A stretch of DNA of 64,000 bases from Bacillota bacterium (GCA_003150225.1 QAND01000017.1:1-64000); one strand, 5' to 3'. Positions 35,174 through 44,552 are shown, counted from the stretch's first letter. Made by a program: numbers and translations. The notes: a model not told the origin generated them from the sequence alone.

Positions 35174-37075
35174 ATGAACCTATTGTCGGCACGGGATCTT
35201 GCGAAATCCTACGGAGAGCGGAGCCTGTTTACAAATGTGGGATTCACCATAGAGGAAGGGGAAAAGGTGGGCCTTGTTGGCGTCAACGGCTGCGGCAAGA
35301 CCACCTTATTCCGTATCATCGCAGGGATGGAACGGGCGGACAGCGGCACGGTATCGGTCAACCGTCTGACCACCATCGGCTATATGGAGCAGCATGGCTT
35401 TGACGATCTCTCCCGAGGCCTCTATGAGGAGGTTCACCGGGTATTTGACCATCTTACCCGGATGGAGGCGGAGCTGGAGGACATCGCCCGCCGGATCGAG
35501 GAAGGAGAGCTGGATCTGATCCATCGCCAGCACACGTTGAATGAAGCCTATTTGGAGGGAGGCGGGCTCACCACCCGCAGCCGGACCCGAGCGGCCCTGC
35601 TGGGATTCGGCTTCCGGGAGGAGGACTTTTCCCTTCCGCTGTCCGCCCTGTCTGGAGGGCAGCGGGCAAAGGCGCAGCTTGCAAAGCTGATCCTCAGCGG
35701 CCCCAGCCTTTTGATGCTGGATGAGCCCACCAACCATCTGGACATCGAGGCCGCCACCTGGCTGGAGGATTACCTGCGGGATTACCGGGGCGCGGTGCTG
35801 GTTATCTCCCATGACCGCTATTTTCTGGATCGGGTAACTGGCCGTACCCTGGAGCTGGAGCATGGGAAACTCACCTCCTATCAGGGAGGCTACTCCCAGT
35901 ACATGGATAAAAAGGAGGAGGATGGCCTCATTGCCCAGCGGCACTATGCCAATGTGCGCCGGGAAGCCAAGCGTATCGAAGGGATCATCGCTCAGCAGAA
36001 GCAATGGAACCGGGAGCGGAACATCCGCACCGCCGAGAGTAAGCAAAAGCAGCTGGACCGGCTGCTTTCCGGAGTAACGCCCCCCGATAAAGCCCCTCAG
36101 CGGCTGCGGTTTCACTTTGACACCGCGCCCTTTGGAGGCCAGGATGTATTGGTGGCCAAGGGCCTGTCCAAGAGCTATCCCGAAAAGCCTCTGTTTCGGG
36201 AGTTGGATCTGACCCTCCGTAAGGGGGAAAAAGTGGCGGTGCTAGGTCCGAATAGCGCGGGCAAAACCACCTTGCTCAACATCATTATGGGAAAGCTCCT
36301 ACCCGATACCGGCATGGTGATGCTGGGGGCCAACATCAAAACGGCCTATTACGATCAGACCCAGTCCACCCTTCATCCGCAGAACACCATCCTGCAAGAA
36401 CTGCAAAACGCCTTTCCCCGGATGACCGATACCCAGCTTCGCACTGCGCTTGGGGTATTTCTGTTCCGGGGGGACGATGTATTCGCCACCATCGATCGAC
36501 TGAGCGGCGGGGAGAAAGCCCGGGTTGCGCTTTTAAAGATGATGCTGTCGGGAGCCAATTTCCTTCTGTTGGATGAGCCCACCAACCACCTGGACATCGC
36601 TTCTCGGGAGGCATTGGAACAGGCCCTATTGGATTACGACGGCACCATCCTTATGGTGTCCCATGACCGATATTTCGTGAACCGGTTGGCGGATCGAGTG
36701 TTGGCGTTCACCCCAAAGGGAGTGACCTCCATCCTGGGAGGCTATGATGATTACCTGGCCGCCCTGGAGGCCGGGGAAGCCGCTCCGCAAAAAGAGGAGC
36801 GGCCGGAGCGGGGCGCCGATTACCGGGCCAAAAAGGAGGAGGACCGGGCAAGGCGCAAGCTGCAAAACCGCGTAACCCGGTTGGAGGAGAGCATCGGTCG
36901 GATGGAGGAGAGCATCGAGGCGCTGCGACAGGAGCTGGCCGACCCTCAGGTGGCCACCCAATACCAGCGGGCTATGGAGCTTAGCGACGTCCTGCGGGAA
37001 AAGGAAGCGGAGCTGCAGCGTCTGTACCAGGAATGGGAGGAGGCCAGCACGTTCCTTATTGAGATGGAGAAATGA
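35174..37075 (+). CDS. ABC-F family ATPase
   Basis: 633 aa, no membrane segments: two ABC domains joined by a linker (about 225-310, rich in basic residues) that would reach the ribosomal E/P sites. Walker A sites GVNGCGKTT and GPNSAGKTT, signatures LSGGQRAKAQ and LSGGEKARVA, and two LLMLDEPTNHLDI/LLLDEPTNHLDI boxes. A C-terminal coiled coil (about 540-633) matches Uup/YdiF-type housekeeping members. A resistance role cannot be excluded. Confidence 0.9.
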   Translation: MNLLSARDLAKSYGERSLFTNVGFTIEEGEKVGLVGVNGCGKTTLFRIIAGMERADSGTVSVNRLTTIGYMEQHGFDDLSRGLYEEVHRVFDHLTRMEAELEDIARRIEEGELDLIHRQHTLNEAYLEGGGLTTRSRTRAALLGFGFREEDFSLPLSALSGGQRAKAQLAKLILSGPSLLMLDEPTNHLDIEAATWLEDYLRDYRGAVLVISHDRYFLDRVTGRTLELEHGKLTSYQGGYSQYMDKKEEDGLIAQRHYANVRREAKRIEGIIAQQKQWNRERNIRTAESKQKQLDRLLSGVTPPDKAPQRLRFHFDTAPFGGQDVLVAKGLSKSYPEKPLFRELDLTLRKGEKVAVLGPNSAGKTTLLNIIMGKLLPDTGMVMLGANIKTAYYDQTQSTLHPQNTILQELQNAFPRMTDTQLRTALGVFLFRGDDVFATIDRLSGGEKARVALLKMMLSGANFLLLDEPTNHLDIASREALEQALLDYDGTILMVSHDRYFVNRLADRVLAFTPKGVTSILGGYDDYLAALEAGEAAPQKEERPERGADYRAKKEEDRARRKLQNRVTRLEESIGRMEESIEALRQELADPQVATQYQRAMELSDVLREKEAELQRLYQEWEEASTFLIEMEK

Positions 37076-37109
37076 CCTTCACAAGAGCCGGCGCGTATGG
37101 AGGAGAAGG

Positions 37110-37457
37110 ATGAAAAAATGGTATGCGGAAGAATACGAATGGGAAATTGAGGTAATTGGGTTCCTCCGTGGCTCCAGTACGGAACGGTATTGTAGAAACG
37201 GCGAGGAGATCGGGGATCGATATACCTGTACCTATGGATGTCCGGTTAATGCCGACGGGCAGGGGATCTGCTCCAAGACCATGCTGATGATGTTCCCGGC
37301 CATGGAAGCCGTCCGAAGCGGCGGGGATCTTGAGAATGTGGGCGGAGATGGCAGATACAGCAAAACCATTGTGTGTCCGGACGGCAACGTGATCTTTAAA
37401 ATGACGGCAAAAAAGCGCCACAACGGGAATTTCTATAAGGACAAGTCTTTCGATTGA
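37110..37457 (+). CDS. TIGR04076-like small protein
   Basis: 115 aa, ATG at 37110 after GGAGAAGG. It has the pattern of TIGR04076 proteins: a Cys-rich centre (YTCTYGCPVNADGQGICSK), a hydrophobic MLMMFPAMEAVRSGGD segment, and a final VCPDGNVIFKM strand. Function of that family is unknown. The gene overlaps no neighbour but follows the ABC-F gene by 34 nt. Confidence 0.6.
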   Translation: MKKWYAEEYEWEIEVIGFLRGSSTERYCRNGEEIGDRYTCTYGCPVNADGQGICSKTMLMMFPAMEAVRSGGDLENVGGDGRYSKTIVCPDGNVIFKMTAKKRHNGNFYKDKSFD

Positions 37458-37489
37458 GTGGACCTATGCCTCCTATGGATTCATAAAAG

Positions 37490-37534
37490 AAAAGCGTCTC
37501 ACCTGTTCCAAGGGTGAGGCGCTTTCGCTTTTTA
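37490..37534. terminator. Bidirectional terminator
   Basis: Stem AAGCGTCTCACC / GGGTGAGGCGCTT with an 8-nt loop, between convergent genes ending at 37457 and 37532. Confidence 0.75.
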
Positions 37535-37990
37535 TGGGATACTGTGCCGGTAGGCGAACCGCTTCAGCCGGGCCAGCTCCTGGGGCGCGGTATGCTGGTA
37601 GTAATCCATTGCCTGGCCCATCATCTCCTCTGTGATGCCAAAGTATTCGGCACAGTCCCAAGGGGTCCAGATATGGGCCCGCACGGCCTTTTCCAGCCCG
37701 CGAAAAGGCACCAGCCACTGGATGGCCCGTTCCATGGCCAGCCGCTCCTGGAATGCGATCTGATAGCGGCTGCAGTACCGCATATCCATGGTGGCGGTCT
37801 CAAAGTGGCCGATCTCCTCCGCCAGCACACAGAGCTTTTCCCGGCCATCCATATCGGGCTGCAGGATAATCAAAGGCTGCTTTTCGTCCCAGAGGTAAAG
37901 GCCTTTTACCGACCGGGGAAGCCGGCGATCCTCCAATACTACAACCTGCTTATCCTCCATCTGCTGCAGCATTTCCTCCAGTTTGGTCAT
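37532..37990 (-). CDS. ImmA/IrrE-like protein behind an SOS box
   Basis: 152 aa from the ATG at 37990 (GGGAGG 7-8 nt upstream). The motif LAEEIGHFET corresponds to the HExxH zinc site in the phage-type form EExxH, followed by RYQIAFQERLAMERAIQWLVPF with the downstream metal/Glu region. ImmA proteins cleave XRE repressors of mobile elements. Here it is an orphan: the nearest XRE gene is about 5.8 kb away on the other strand. The SOS box 29 nt upstream implies DNA-damage induction. Confidence 0.75.
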   Translation of the reverse strand: MTKLEEMLQQMEDKQVVVLEDRRLPRSVKGLYLWDEKQPLIILQPDMDGREKLCVLAEEIGHFETATMDMRYCSRYQIAFQERLAMERAIQWLVPFRGLEKAVRAHIWTPWDCAEYFGITEEMMGQAMDYYQHTAPQELARLKRFAYRHSIP

Positions 37991-38014
37991 GATGTGTCCT
38001 CCCAATAGAAAAGA

Positions 38015-38036
38015 AATACGAACTTATGTTCGTATT
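38015..38036. promoter_or_regulatory. LexA (SOS) box
   Basis: Perfect palindrome AATACGAAC-TTAT-GTTCGTATT containing CGAACNNNNGTTCG, the Gram-positive LexA consensus. It sits 25-46 nt upstream of the ImmA-like start codon, in the promoter position. It is in a 280-nt intergenic stretch that has no other gene. Confidence 0.85.
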
Positions 38037-38115
38037 ATTAGTATACACCCAACGGCAGAAATAGGAAAGATATGGATGAAAATAAGCGCATATCATCTTG
38101 GTAAACCAGAAAGAA

Positions 38116-38158
38116 GAAAAAAATTGCCGTTCCCATACGAGAACGGCGGTTTTTTCCC
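38116..38158 (+). terminator. Orphan terminator-like hairpin
   Basis: GCCGTTC / GAGAACGGC stem (TTGCCGTTC...GAGAACGGCGGTTTTTT) with a T run in the plus direction, not preceded by any gene on the plus strand within 600 nt. It may end a small RNA or peptide transcript from the SOS-box region or be a relic. Confidence 0.5.
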
Positions 38159-38251
38159 GCAATTTGGAAAGACTGATAGAGACGCCATTCTCCTAGGCAG
38201 ACTGGTCGGGGAAAAGCAAAATCCAATTTTGCGCTTGCTGCTAAAACCATA

Positions 38252-38282
38252 TGAAAAAGCTCCCCAAGTGGGGGAGCTCTGG
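38252..38282 (-). terminator. Terminator of the polytopic membrane protein gene
   Basis: AAAAAGCTCCCC / GGGGAGCT stem with a T run on the minus strand, next to the stop at 38284. Confidence 0.75.
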
Positions 38283-38283
38283 A

Positions 38284-39408
38284 TCAGCGCTTGGATTTGC
38301 GCGCCACCTCCGATAGGGACCGGCGGCGGGGAAAGGGAGATGCATTCTCCTCCTGGGTTCCATGGAAACTGGGCGTCTCGGTGGGCCGATCCTCCCAGCT
38401 GGGAGCCTGCGGCGTGGAATCGTTGGACTGCTGCTCCAGGGTGGAACTGCGGGGCGGGGCGTATTCCTGCCCGTCCGGCCGTTGATAATGGGAGACGGGG
38501 GACGGAGCGCCATAATCCATCTCCTCTCGGTGGCTGGAACGCTCGCCAGCGCTCAAGCTCCGGCTGTAGCTGGCGGCAAAATCGTCATAGGTTTCCTGGC
38601 GGCGAGGCCGTTCTCCGCGCTCCTGTCCCCTAGGCCGTGGTTCCCGGCTGCCGCTCTCCCTGCGAACCCGTACCGGCCGCTGTGCGGGCCTGCGCGCCGG
38701 ACTACCGGCTTTCGGGGCCTTCCGGAGGCCGCCTTTCGCTGCGGCCTGCTTGGAGCGGAATTCGGATTGCAAAAGGGTGAACAGCAGGCCCATAAAGAGA
38801 CAGATGGCCAGGATCAAAAGCTGAATGATGGTATTAAACCCGATAAAGGCGTCCTTGATGGAGGTGATCCACCCAGAGAAGGAGGCGAAGGGGGAGACGA
38901 TCTCAATGGTCCCGCCGCTGCTTCCCACCAAAATAGCCATCATCACGGAGATCGCCACCAGGTATCCTCCAACAAAGGAAGTGGACAAAAGTAGTGCCAT
39001 TCTATTTTTGAAGGAGAAAAGGGCCGCAAATATGGCCATTGCAAGGAAGCAGGCTATTGAAATGCCGATGGGTGGTATGGCATAATGTAGCAAAACATTT
39101 ACAATATGTAATACTGTGATGCCAACAATGCCGCCAAAGACCAAGCCGCTGGCCCCATAGGCCAAACGCCGGATCTTAAGAGCGGCCATTCCCGCAATGA
39201 GTCCAATTGCGATGGAAGCGTATAGGACGATGCCGGAGGAGCGGGGCAGGTTAAAAAGATAACCGATCCACAGCACCACGGCGGAGCCGGCCATGAGGCC
39301 TAAGAACCCCAGGGCAAGCTTTCCGCTCCTGTGGCCCAAAAGGCCGATGAGCGCTCCTATGATGGCAACGATGGCAAACACGACGATGGTAATGGTGGTT
39401 CCGCTCAA
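38284..39408 (-). CDS. TMEM198/DUF4203-like polytopic membrane protein with disordered tail
   Basis: 374 aa: seven membrane helices in the first ~215 residues, rich in Gly (GLLGHRSGKLALGFLG; GASGLVFGGIVGITV), as in the TMEM198/DUF4203 group, then a 160-residue tail rich in Arg, Ser, Pro and Gln that looks disordered. Function unknown. It is divergent from the rnf operon. Confidence 0.6.
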   Translation of the reverse strand: MSGTTITIVVFAIVAIIGALIGLLGHRSGKLALGFLGLMAGSAVVLWIGYLFNLPRSSGIVLYASIAIGLIAGMAALKIRRLAYGASGLVFGGIVGITVLHIVNVLLHYAIPPIGISIACFLAMAIFAALFSFKNRMALLLSTSFVGGYLVAISVMMAILVGSSGGTIEIVSPFASFSGWITSIKDAFIGFNTIIQLLILAICLFMGLLFTLLQSEFRSKQAAAKGGLRKAPKAGSPARRPAQRPVRVRRESGSREPRPRGQERGERPRRQETYDDFAASYSRSLSAGERSSHREEMDYGAPSPVSHYQRPDGQEYAPPRSSTLEQQSNDSTPQAPSWEDRPTETPSFHGTQEENASPFPRRRSLSEVARKSKR

Positions 39409-39566
39409 TAGAATACACCTCGTATCTTAGCTTGTGGAAAAACCGTTATCTACAATATTACACAAAAAGCGACATAGAAGCAATAAGGAGTACCCATTGC
39501 AATGGACGCTTTTTGCCAATGGATTTCATTTTTCACCCCATTTGGGGCAAGATTGGAGGATGGGCA

Positions 39567-40904
39567 TTGCAACTCTATCGATTCAAGCGGGGCGGGGTTA
39601 CCCCTCTGCACCGGCGCCATGAGGGCAAGACCCTGTCGTCGGGCGCGTCCATTGAACGGATGCCTGCGCCCGAGAAGGTCTGTATCTCCATGGTGCAGGG
39701 TGCTGGGGCTCCCGCGAAGCCCGTAGTAAAACCGTCGGATCTGGTGACGGTGGGCCAGCTAATCGCGGAGCCAGCCGGATTTATCGGCACCCGGATTCAC
39801 GCCAGCGTCAGCGGCGTGGTCAAGGGCATCGTGGAGATGCCGACGGTGGCGGGGGGCGTAGCGCCCCATATCGTCATCGAGAACGATGGCCAGGATACCG
39901 GCTATGATTTTCCCGAGACGGGACGCCGTCTTACCGGCCCGGAAATCCTGTCCGCCATCCAGGAGGCGGGCCTCGCCGGCATGGGCGGGGCAGGCTTTCC
40001 CACCCATGTTAAGATGACCATCCCCGAGGGCAAGCGGTGCGAGCTGCTCCTCATCAACGGTGCTGAGTGCGAGCCCTTCTTGACGGCGGATCAGCGCCTG
40101 ATGGAGGAGGATCCGGATCGGATTCTCCGAGGCGCGGGCTACGCCATGGAGGCTCTTGGGGTAAAGGAGGCTCGGGTGGGAATTGAAAACAACAAGCCCG
40201 CCGCCATTGCCGCCATGGAGAAATCCGCTCAGGGATTTGCCGGCGTATCGATTTGCCCCATGCGGACCCGTTACCCTCAGGGATCGGAAAAACAGTTGAT
40301 CCAAGCCCTGGCGCGTCGGGAGGTGCCCCAGGGGGGGCTTCCCATCGACTGCGGGGTGGTGGTGCTCAACGTAGGCACCTGTGCTGCCATCGCGGACGCC
40401 GTGGAGCGGAACAAGCCGCTGGTCGAGCGGGTGGTGACCGTCACCGGCGCCGTGGGTCGGCCATCCAACCTGCTGTGCCGCATCGGAACCAGCTTTGCCG
40501 ACGCCGTAGCGTATTGCGGCGGCTATGGCGATCACATCGAAAAGCTCATCTCCGGCGGCCCCATGATGGGCTTTGCCCAGTTTACCGATGAAGTTACGGT
40601 AGGGAAGGGCACCTCGGGGATCCTGGCCCTGGATCACGATCACGCCAAGCAGTTTGAGGAGTGGCCCTGCACCCATTGCGGCAAATGCGTCCAAGTGTGT
40701 CCCGTGGGCTTGATGCCTTTGATGATCGACGCCTATTCCAGGGCCGGAAAGATGGATATGGCTGACGAATACAACGCCATGGACTGCATGGAATGCGGCT
40801 GTTGTTCCTATATCTGCCCCAGCCGCCGGCATCTAACCCAGTCCATCCGGGCCGCCAAGCGGGAGATCCTCGCCGCCCGGAATGCCAAGAAGGGAGGGAA
40901 ATAA
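39567..40904 (+). CDS. rnfC: Rnf complex subunit C
   Basis: NADH-binding, Fe-S subunit of the ferredoxin:NAD+ oxidoreductase (Rnf), 445 aa. The TTG at 39567 is chosen: GGAGG lies 7 nt upstream and the protein then begins at the usual position (LYRFKRGGVTP). It has the NADH/FMN module (GMGGAGFPTHVK ... NGAECEPFLT) and two 4Fe-4S motifs (CTHCGKCVQVCP and CMECGCCSYICP). First gene of rnfCDGEAB; the complex couples ferredoxin oxidation to ion pumping. Confidence 0.95.
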   Translation: MQLYRFKRGGVTPLHRRHEGKTLSSGASIERMPAPEKVCISMVQGAGAPAKPVVKPSDLVTVGQLIAEPAGFIGTRIHASVSGVVKGIVEMPTVAGGVAPHIVIENDGQDTGYDFPETGRRLTGPEILSAIQEAGLAGMGGAGFPTHVKMTIPEGKRCELLLINGAECEPFLTADQRLMEEDPDRILRGAGYAMEALGVKEARVGIENNKPAAIAAMEKSAQGFAGVSICPMRTRYPQGSEKQLIQALARREVPQGGLPIDCGVVVLNVGTCAAIADAVERNKPLVERVVTVTGAVGRPSNLLCRIGTSFADAVAYCGGYGDHIEKLISGGPMMGFAQFTDEVTVGKGTSGILALDHDHAKQFEEWPCTHCGKCVQVCPVGLMPLMIDAYSRAGKMDMADEYNAMDCMECGCCSYICPSRRHLTQSIRAAKREILAARNAKKGGK

Positions 40905-40907
40905 GCC

Positions 40908-41873
40908 GTGATTGAAGGATTAAGAGCCAGTTCCTCCCCCCATCTCCGACAGCCCCGGTCCATCTCCGGCATCATGGTGGACGTATGTATCGCCCTTTTG
41001 CCCGCCGCTCTGTATGGAGTGTTTCAGTTTGGCTGGAATGCCGCCATGGTGATGGCGGTATCGGTGTTTACCGCCGTGGCCACCGAGGTGGCCATCGAGC
41101 TGATTTTCCACAAGCCCCGGACCATCCACGATTTCTCCGCCGTGGTTACCGGCATGCTGGTGGGCATGAGCTGCCCGCCCACCGTCCCCTTTTGGATTCC
41201 CATGATCGGCAGCTTTTTTGCCATCGCCGTGGTAAAGATGCTGTTCGGAGGGTTGGGCTATAACTTTATGAACCCTGCGGTTACTGCTCGGGCGGTGCTG
41301 CTGGCCTCCTGGCCGGGACTCATGACCAACTGGCAGTTTTTGACCCCTGCAGAGGCAGTGGCTTCCGCTACCACCACCAGCCAGGCCACCCCCATCGCCG
41401 CCCTTCATTACGGCACCGCCAGCACCTATGGCGATCTGTTCCTGGGGAATGTGGCGGGCTGCATCGGCGAGGTGAGCAAGCTGTTGCTGCTTCTGGGCGC
41501 CGCCTATCTTGTGATCCGGGGCGTGATTCGCCTCTATACCCCTGTGGCCCTGTTGGGGACCTTGTTCCTATTAACCTGGGCTTTTGGCGGCGACGCCGGC
41601 CTCTTTACCGGGGACGGCCTTTACGCCATCCTGTCGGGCTCCGCCATCATCTGCGCCTTTTTCATGGCGACCGATTACACCACCTCTCCCGTAACGGGAG
41701 CGGGGCAGGCCATCATGGGCTTTGGCGTGGGATTGATCATCTTCATTATCCGAACCTTTGGGGCCTACCCCGAAGGGGTAACCTACGCTCTGATGTTCAT
41801 GAACATTCTGACGCCGCTCATCGACCGGTTCGTGCGGCCCAAAGTCTATGGGGAGGTGAAACAGCATGGGTGA
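40908..41873 (+). CDS. rnfD: Rnf complex subunit D
   Basis: Membrane subunit, 321 aa, GTG start. Eight or more helices; carries a covalently attached FMN in characterised homologues. The flavinylation motif, normally S-x-A-T, reads SQATP with Thr161. Overlaps rnfG by 8 nt. Confidence 0.95.
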   Translation: MIEGLRASSSPHLRQPRSISGIMVDVCIALLPAALYGVFQFGWNAAMVMAVSVFTAVATEVAIELIFHKPRTIHDFSAVVTGMLVGMSCPPTVPFWIPMIGSFFAIAVVKMLFGGLGYNFMNPAVTARAVLLASWPGLMTNWQFLTPAEAVASATTTSQATPIAALHYGTASTYGDLFLGNVAGCIGEVSKLLLLLGAAYLVIRGVIRLYTPVALLGTLFLLTWAFGGDAGLFTGDGLYAILSGSAIICAFFMATDYTTSPVTGAGQAIMGFGVGLIIFIIRTFGAYPEGVTYALMFMNILTPLIDRFVRPKVYGEVKQHG

Positions 41874-42468
41874 TAACACCGTAAAGATCGCCTTAAAGCT
41901 GCTCCTGATCACCCTTGTGGCCGGCCTGGCTCTGGGCCTTACCAACGCCGTTACAAAGGATCCCATCCAGGAGCAGGAATTGGCAGCGGCCGAGGCCGCC
42001 CGGCGAGAGGTGCTGACGGCGGATTCCTTTTATGAGGTGCCGCTGGATACCCTTAAAGCCGATTCCTCGATCCAATGGGCGGCCGGAAACGACACCGTTA
42101 CCGCCGTCTACGGCGCCAAGGCCGCCGACGGTTCCTTTGCGGGCACGGTGGTGGAGATCACCGGCAAGGGCTACGGCGGCTCCATCGCCATCACGGTGGG
42201 GGTGGATCAGCACAAGCAGGTCAGCGGTGTGAAGATCGGAACCCATAGCGAGACGCCTGGCCTGGGCGCCAAAACTGCCAATCCCGATTTCTATGGCCAG
42301 TATGCCGGCATGGACGCCCAGAAGGAGATTGCCATCGGCGCCGGGGAAAACGGCGTGGTGGCCATATCCGGCGCTACCGTATCCAGTAAAGCGGTGACCA
42401 GTGCGGTGAACATCGCCGCGACGCTGGCTGTGGAATACCAAACCGTCATAGAGGAGGCGGCACAATGA
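41866..42468 (+). CDS. rnfG: Rnf complex subunit G
   Basis: 200 aa: one N-terminal membrane helix and an extracytoplasmic FMN domain. Covalent FMN site SGATVSS with Thr171 is present. The helper flavin transferase ApbE is not in this window. Overlaps rnfE by ATGA. Confidence 0.95.
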   Translation: MGDNTVKIALKLLLITLVAGLALGLTNAVTKDPIQEQELAAAEAARREVLTADSFYEVPLDTLKADSSIQWAAGNDTVTAVYGAKAADGSFAGTVVEITGKGYGGSIAITVGVDQHKQVSGVKIGTHSETPGLGAKTANPDFYGQYAGMDAQKEIAIGAGENGVVAISGATVSSKAVTSAVNIAATLAVEYQTVIEEAAQ

Positions 42469-43079
42469 ACAAACTGTTAAAGCCGCTGAAGAACGGCATT
42501 CTAGATGAAAACCCCACCCTGCGGCTGGTGCTGGGCACCTGCCCCACCATCGCCATTACCACCGCTGTCTCCAACGGCGTCGGCATGGGCCTGGCGGCTA
42601 CCTTCGTTCTGGTGGGCAGCAATCTTGTGATCTCCCTTTTGCGGAACTTCATTCCGGAAAAAGCCCGGATTCCCGCCTATGTGGTGGTCATTGCAACCTT
42701 TGTGACCATGGTGGATCTTCTGATGAAGGCCTATTTGCCCGCTCTCAACCAATCCTTGGGTATCTTCATCCCGCTTATCGTGGTAAACTGCATCATCCTG
42801 GCCAGGGCCGAGGCCTTTGCCAGCAAAAATGGCGTGATGCCCTCCATCATGGACGGTGTGGGCATGGGCCTGGGCTTTACCTTGGCCATCACCATCATCT
42901 CGGTATTCCGGGAGGTGCTGGGCAACGGAACCTTCCTGGGAACTCCCCTCTTTGGGGACGGCTTCCAGCCCGCCCTTATAATGGTGCTGGCCCCCGGCGG
43001 GTTCCTAACCTTCGGCCTGGTGCTGGGCGCGTTCAACCTTTTCAGCAACGCCCGGAAAAAGAGAAAGGGGGCCCGGTAA
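42465..43079 (+). CDS. rnfE: Rnf complex subunit E
   Basis: Six-helix membrane subunit, 204 aa, with the conserved LVLGTCPTIAITT-type start (here RLVLGTCPTIAI) and ILARAEAFASKNGV. Forms, with RnfA, the pseudo-symmetric membrane pair bridging an Fe-S cluster. Confidence 0.95.
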   Translation: MNKLLKPLKNGILDENPTLRLVLGTCPTIAITTAVSNGVGMGLAATFVLVGSNLVISLLRNFIPEKARIPAYVVVIATFVTMVDLLMKAYLPALNQSLGIFIPLIVVNCIILARAEAFASKNGVMPSIMDGVGMGLGFTLAITIISVFREVLGNGTFLGTPLFGDGFQPALIMVLAPGGFLTFGLVLGAFNLFSNARKKRKGAR

Positions 43080-43082
43080 ACC

Positions 43083-43676
43083 ATGGGTAGCAATACGGTT
43101 TCCATTGCGGTCATTCTGCTGAACTCCATCCTGGTGCAGAACATCGTTCTGGGCAAGTTCCTGGGCATCTGTCCCTTTGTTGGGGTATCCAAAAAGCTGG
43201 ACACCGCCTTGGGCATGGGGATGGCGGTCACCTTCGTTATCGCCCTCTCCAGCGTCATCACCTATCTGGTGCAGTACGCCATTCTGGTGCCGCTCCATAT
43301 CGAGTATATGCAGACCATCGCTTTCATCCTGGTGATAGCGGGCCTGGTACAGCTGGTGGAGATGTTTATCCAGAAATCCAGCCCGGCGCTCTATCAGTCC
43401 CTGGGCATCTATCTGCCCCTCATTACCACCAACTGCGCGGTGCTGGGGGCGGCGATTCTCAACATCACCAGCAACTATAACCTGATACAGACCTTGGTCA
43501 ACGGCATCGCTACCGGCCTGTCCTTCACCTTTGCCATCGTGCTGTTTGCCGGTGTGCGGGAACGGATGGCGCTGGCGCCCATTCCCAAGTCCATGGACGG
43601 GTTCCCCATTGCACTGGTGTCGGCAGGCCTTATGGCCATGGCATTTCTGGGCTTTTCCGGCCTGGTGTCCATTTGA
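43083..43676 (+). CDS. rnfA: Rnf complex subunit A
   Basis: Six-helix membrane subunit, 197 aa, with NSILVQNIVLGKFLGICPF and TTNCAVLGAAI, both strongly conserved in RnfA/NqrE. Confidence 0.96.
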   Translation: MGSNTVSIAVILLNSILVQNIVLGKFLGICPFVGVSKKLDTALGMGMAVTFVIALSSVITYLVQYAILVPLHIEYMQTIAFILVIAGLVQLVEMFIQKSSPALYQSLGIYLPLITTNCAVLGAAILNITSNYNLIQTLVNGIATGLSFTFAIVLFAGVRERMALAPIPKSMDGFPIALVSAGLMAMAFLGFSGLVSI

Positions 43677-43691
43677 TAGGGGGGCTGTGAG

Positions 43692-44507
43692 ATGGATTGG
43701 TTGGCAATTATAAGCCCGGCTGCGGTGCTGGGCGTATTGGGACTGCTCTTCGGCGGCCTCTTGGGGGTTGCATCCAAGAAGTTCGCCGTAGAGGTGGACG
43801 AAACGGTGGCAAATCTACGGCAGTATCTGCCGGGAGCAAATTGTAGCGGCTGCGGCTATCCCAGCTGCGACGCCTTTGCCGAGGCGGTGGTACATAACGG
43901 TGTGGATGTATCGGGCTGCGCCGTCATCAGCGCCGAGAACCTTGTAAAGGCGGGAAAGGCCGTGGGGCAGGAGGTCAAGGTCAGCGGTCAGAAGAAGGCA
44001 GTGGTTCTCTGCCAGGGTACCCGCGAGAACAGCCCGCCCCGCTATGAATACGAGGGGATTCATTCCTGTAAAGCCGCTGCCATGGTATCGGGCGGAAACA
44101 AGGGCTGCAGGTATGCCTGTCTGGGCAACGGGGACTGTATCTCCGCCTGCGCTTTTGGGGCCATCTCCATGGGTCCCGGCAACATCCCGGTCATCGATTT
44201 TGAAAAATGCACCGGTTGCGGCGCCTGTTCCAGAAAATGTCCCCGGAACGTCATCGGTATGGTACCTATGGAGGCCAAGGTAGTGGTGCTGTGCCGAACC
44301 CAGGAGCGGGGGCGGACAGTGCGCCAGGCCTGCAGCCGGGGATGCATCACCTGCCGCCTGTGCGAGCGGGCTTGTCCCACGGGAGCCATCAACTGCGACA
44401 GCGGCGTGGCGGTGGTGGATTATACAAAATGCATCGGCTGCCTGGAGTGTACCAAGAAGTGCCCCAGCCCCTGTATCGATCTGTTCGGGCCGGAGACCAT
44501 CGTTTAA
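43692..44507 (+). CDS. rnfB: Rnf complex subunit B
   Basis: Ferredoxin-accepting Fe-S subunit, 271 aa. N-terminal membrane helix, a 4Fe-4S domain (GANCSGCGYPSCDAFA), then clostridial ferredoxin motifs (CTGCGACSRKCP; CRLCERACP; CIGCLECTKKCP). Last gene of the operon. Confidence 0.95.
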   Translation: MDWLAIISPAAVLGVLGLLFGGLLGVASKKFAVEVDETVANLRQYLPGANCSGCGYPSCDAFAEAVVHNGVDVSGCAVISAENLVKAGKAVGQEVKVSGQKKAVVLCQGTRENSPPRYEYEGIHSCKAAAMVSGGNKGCRYACLGNGDCISACAFGAISMGPGNIPVIDFEKCTGCGACSRKCPRNVIGMVPMEAKVVVLCRTQERGRTVRQACSRGCITCRLCERACPTGAINCDSGVAVVDYTKCIGCLECTKKCPSPCIDLFGPETIV

Positions 44508-44513
44508 AGCTGA

Positions 44514-44552
44514 AAAAGAAAAGCCATCCCAGGGATGGCTTTTCTTTTTTTT
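44514..44552 (+). terminator. Terminator of the rnf operon
   Basis: AAAAGAAAAGCCATCCC / GGGATGGCTTTTCTTTTTTT stem-loop beginning 7 nt past the rnfB stop. Confidence 0.85.
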
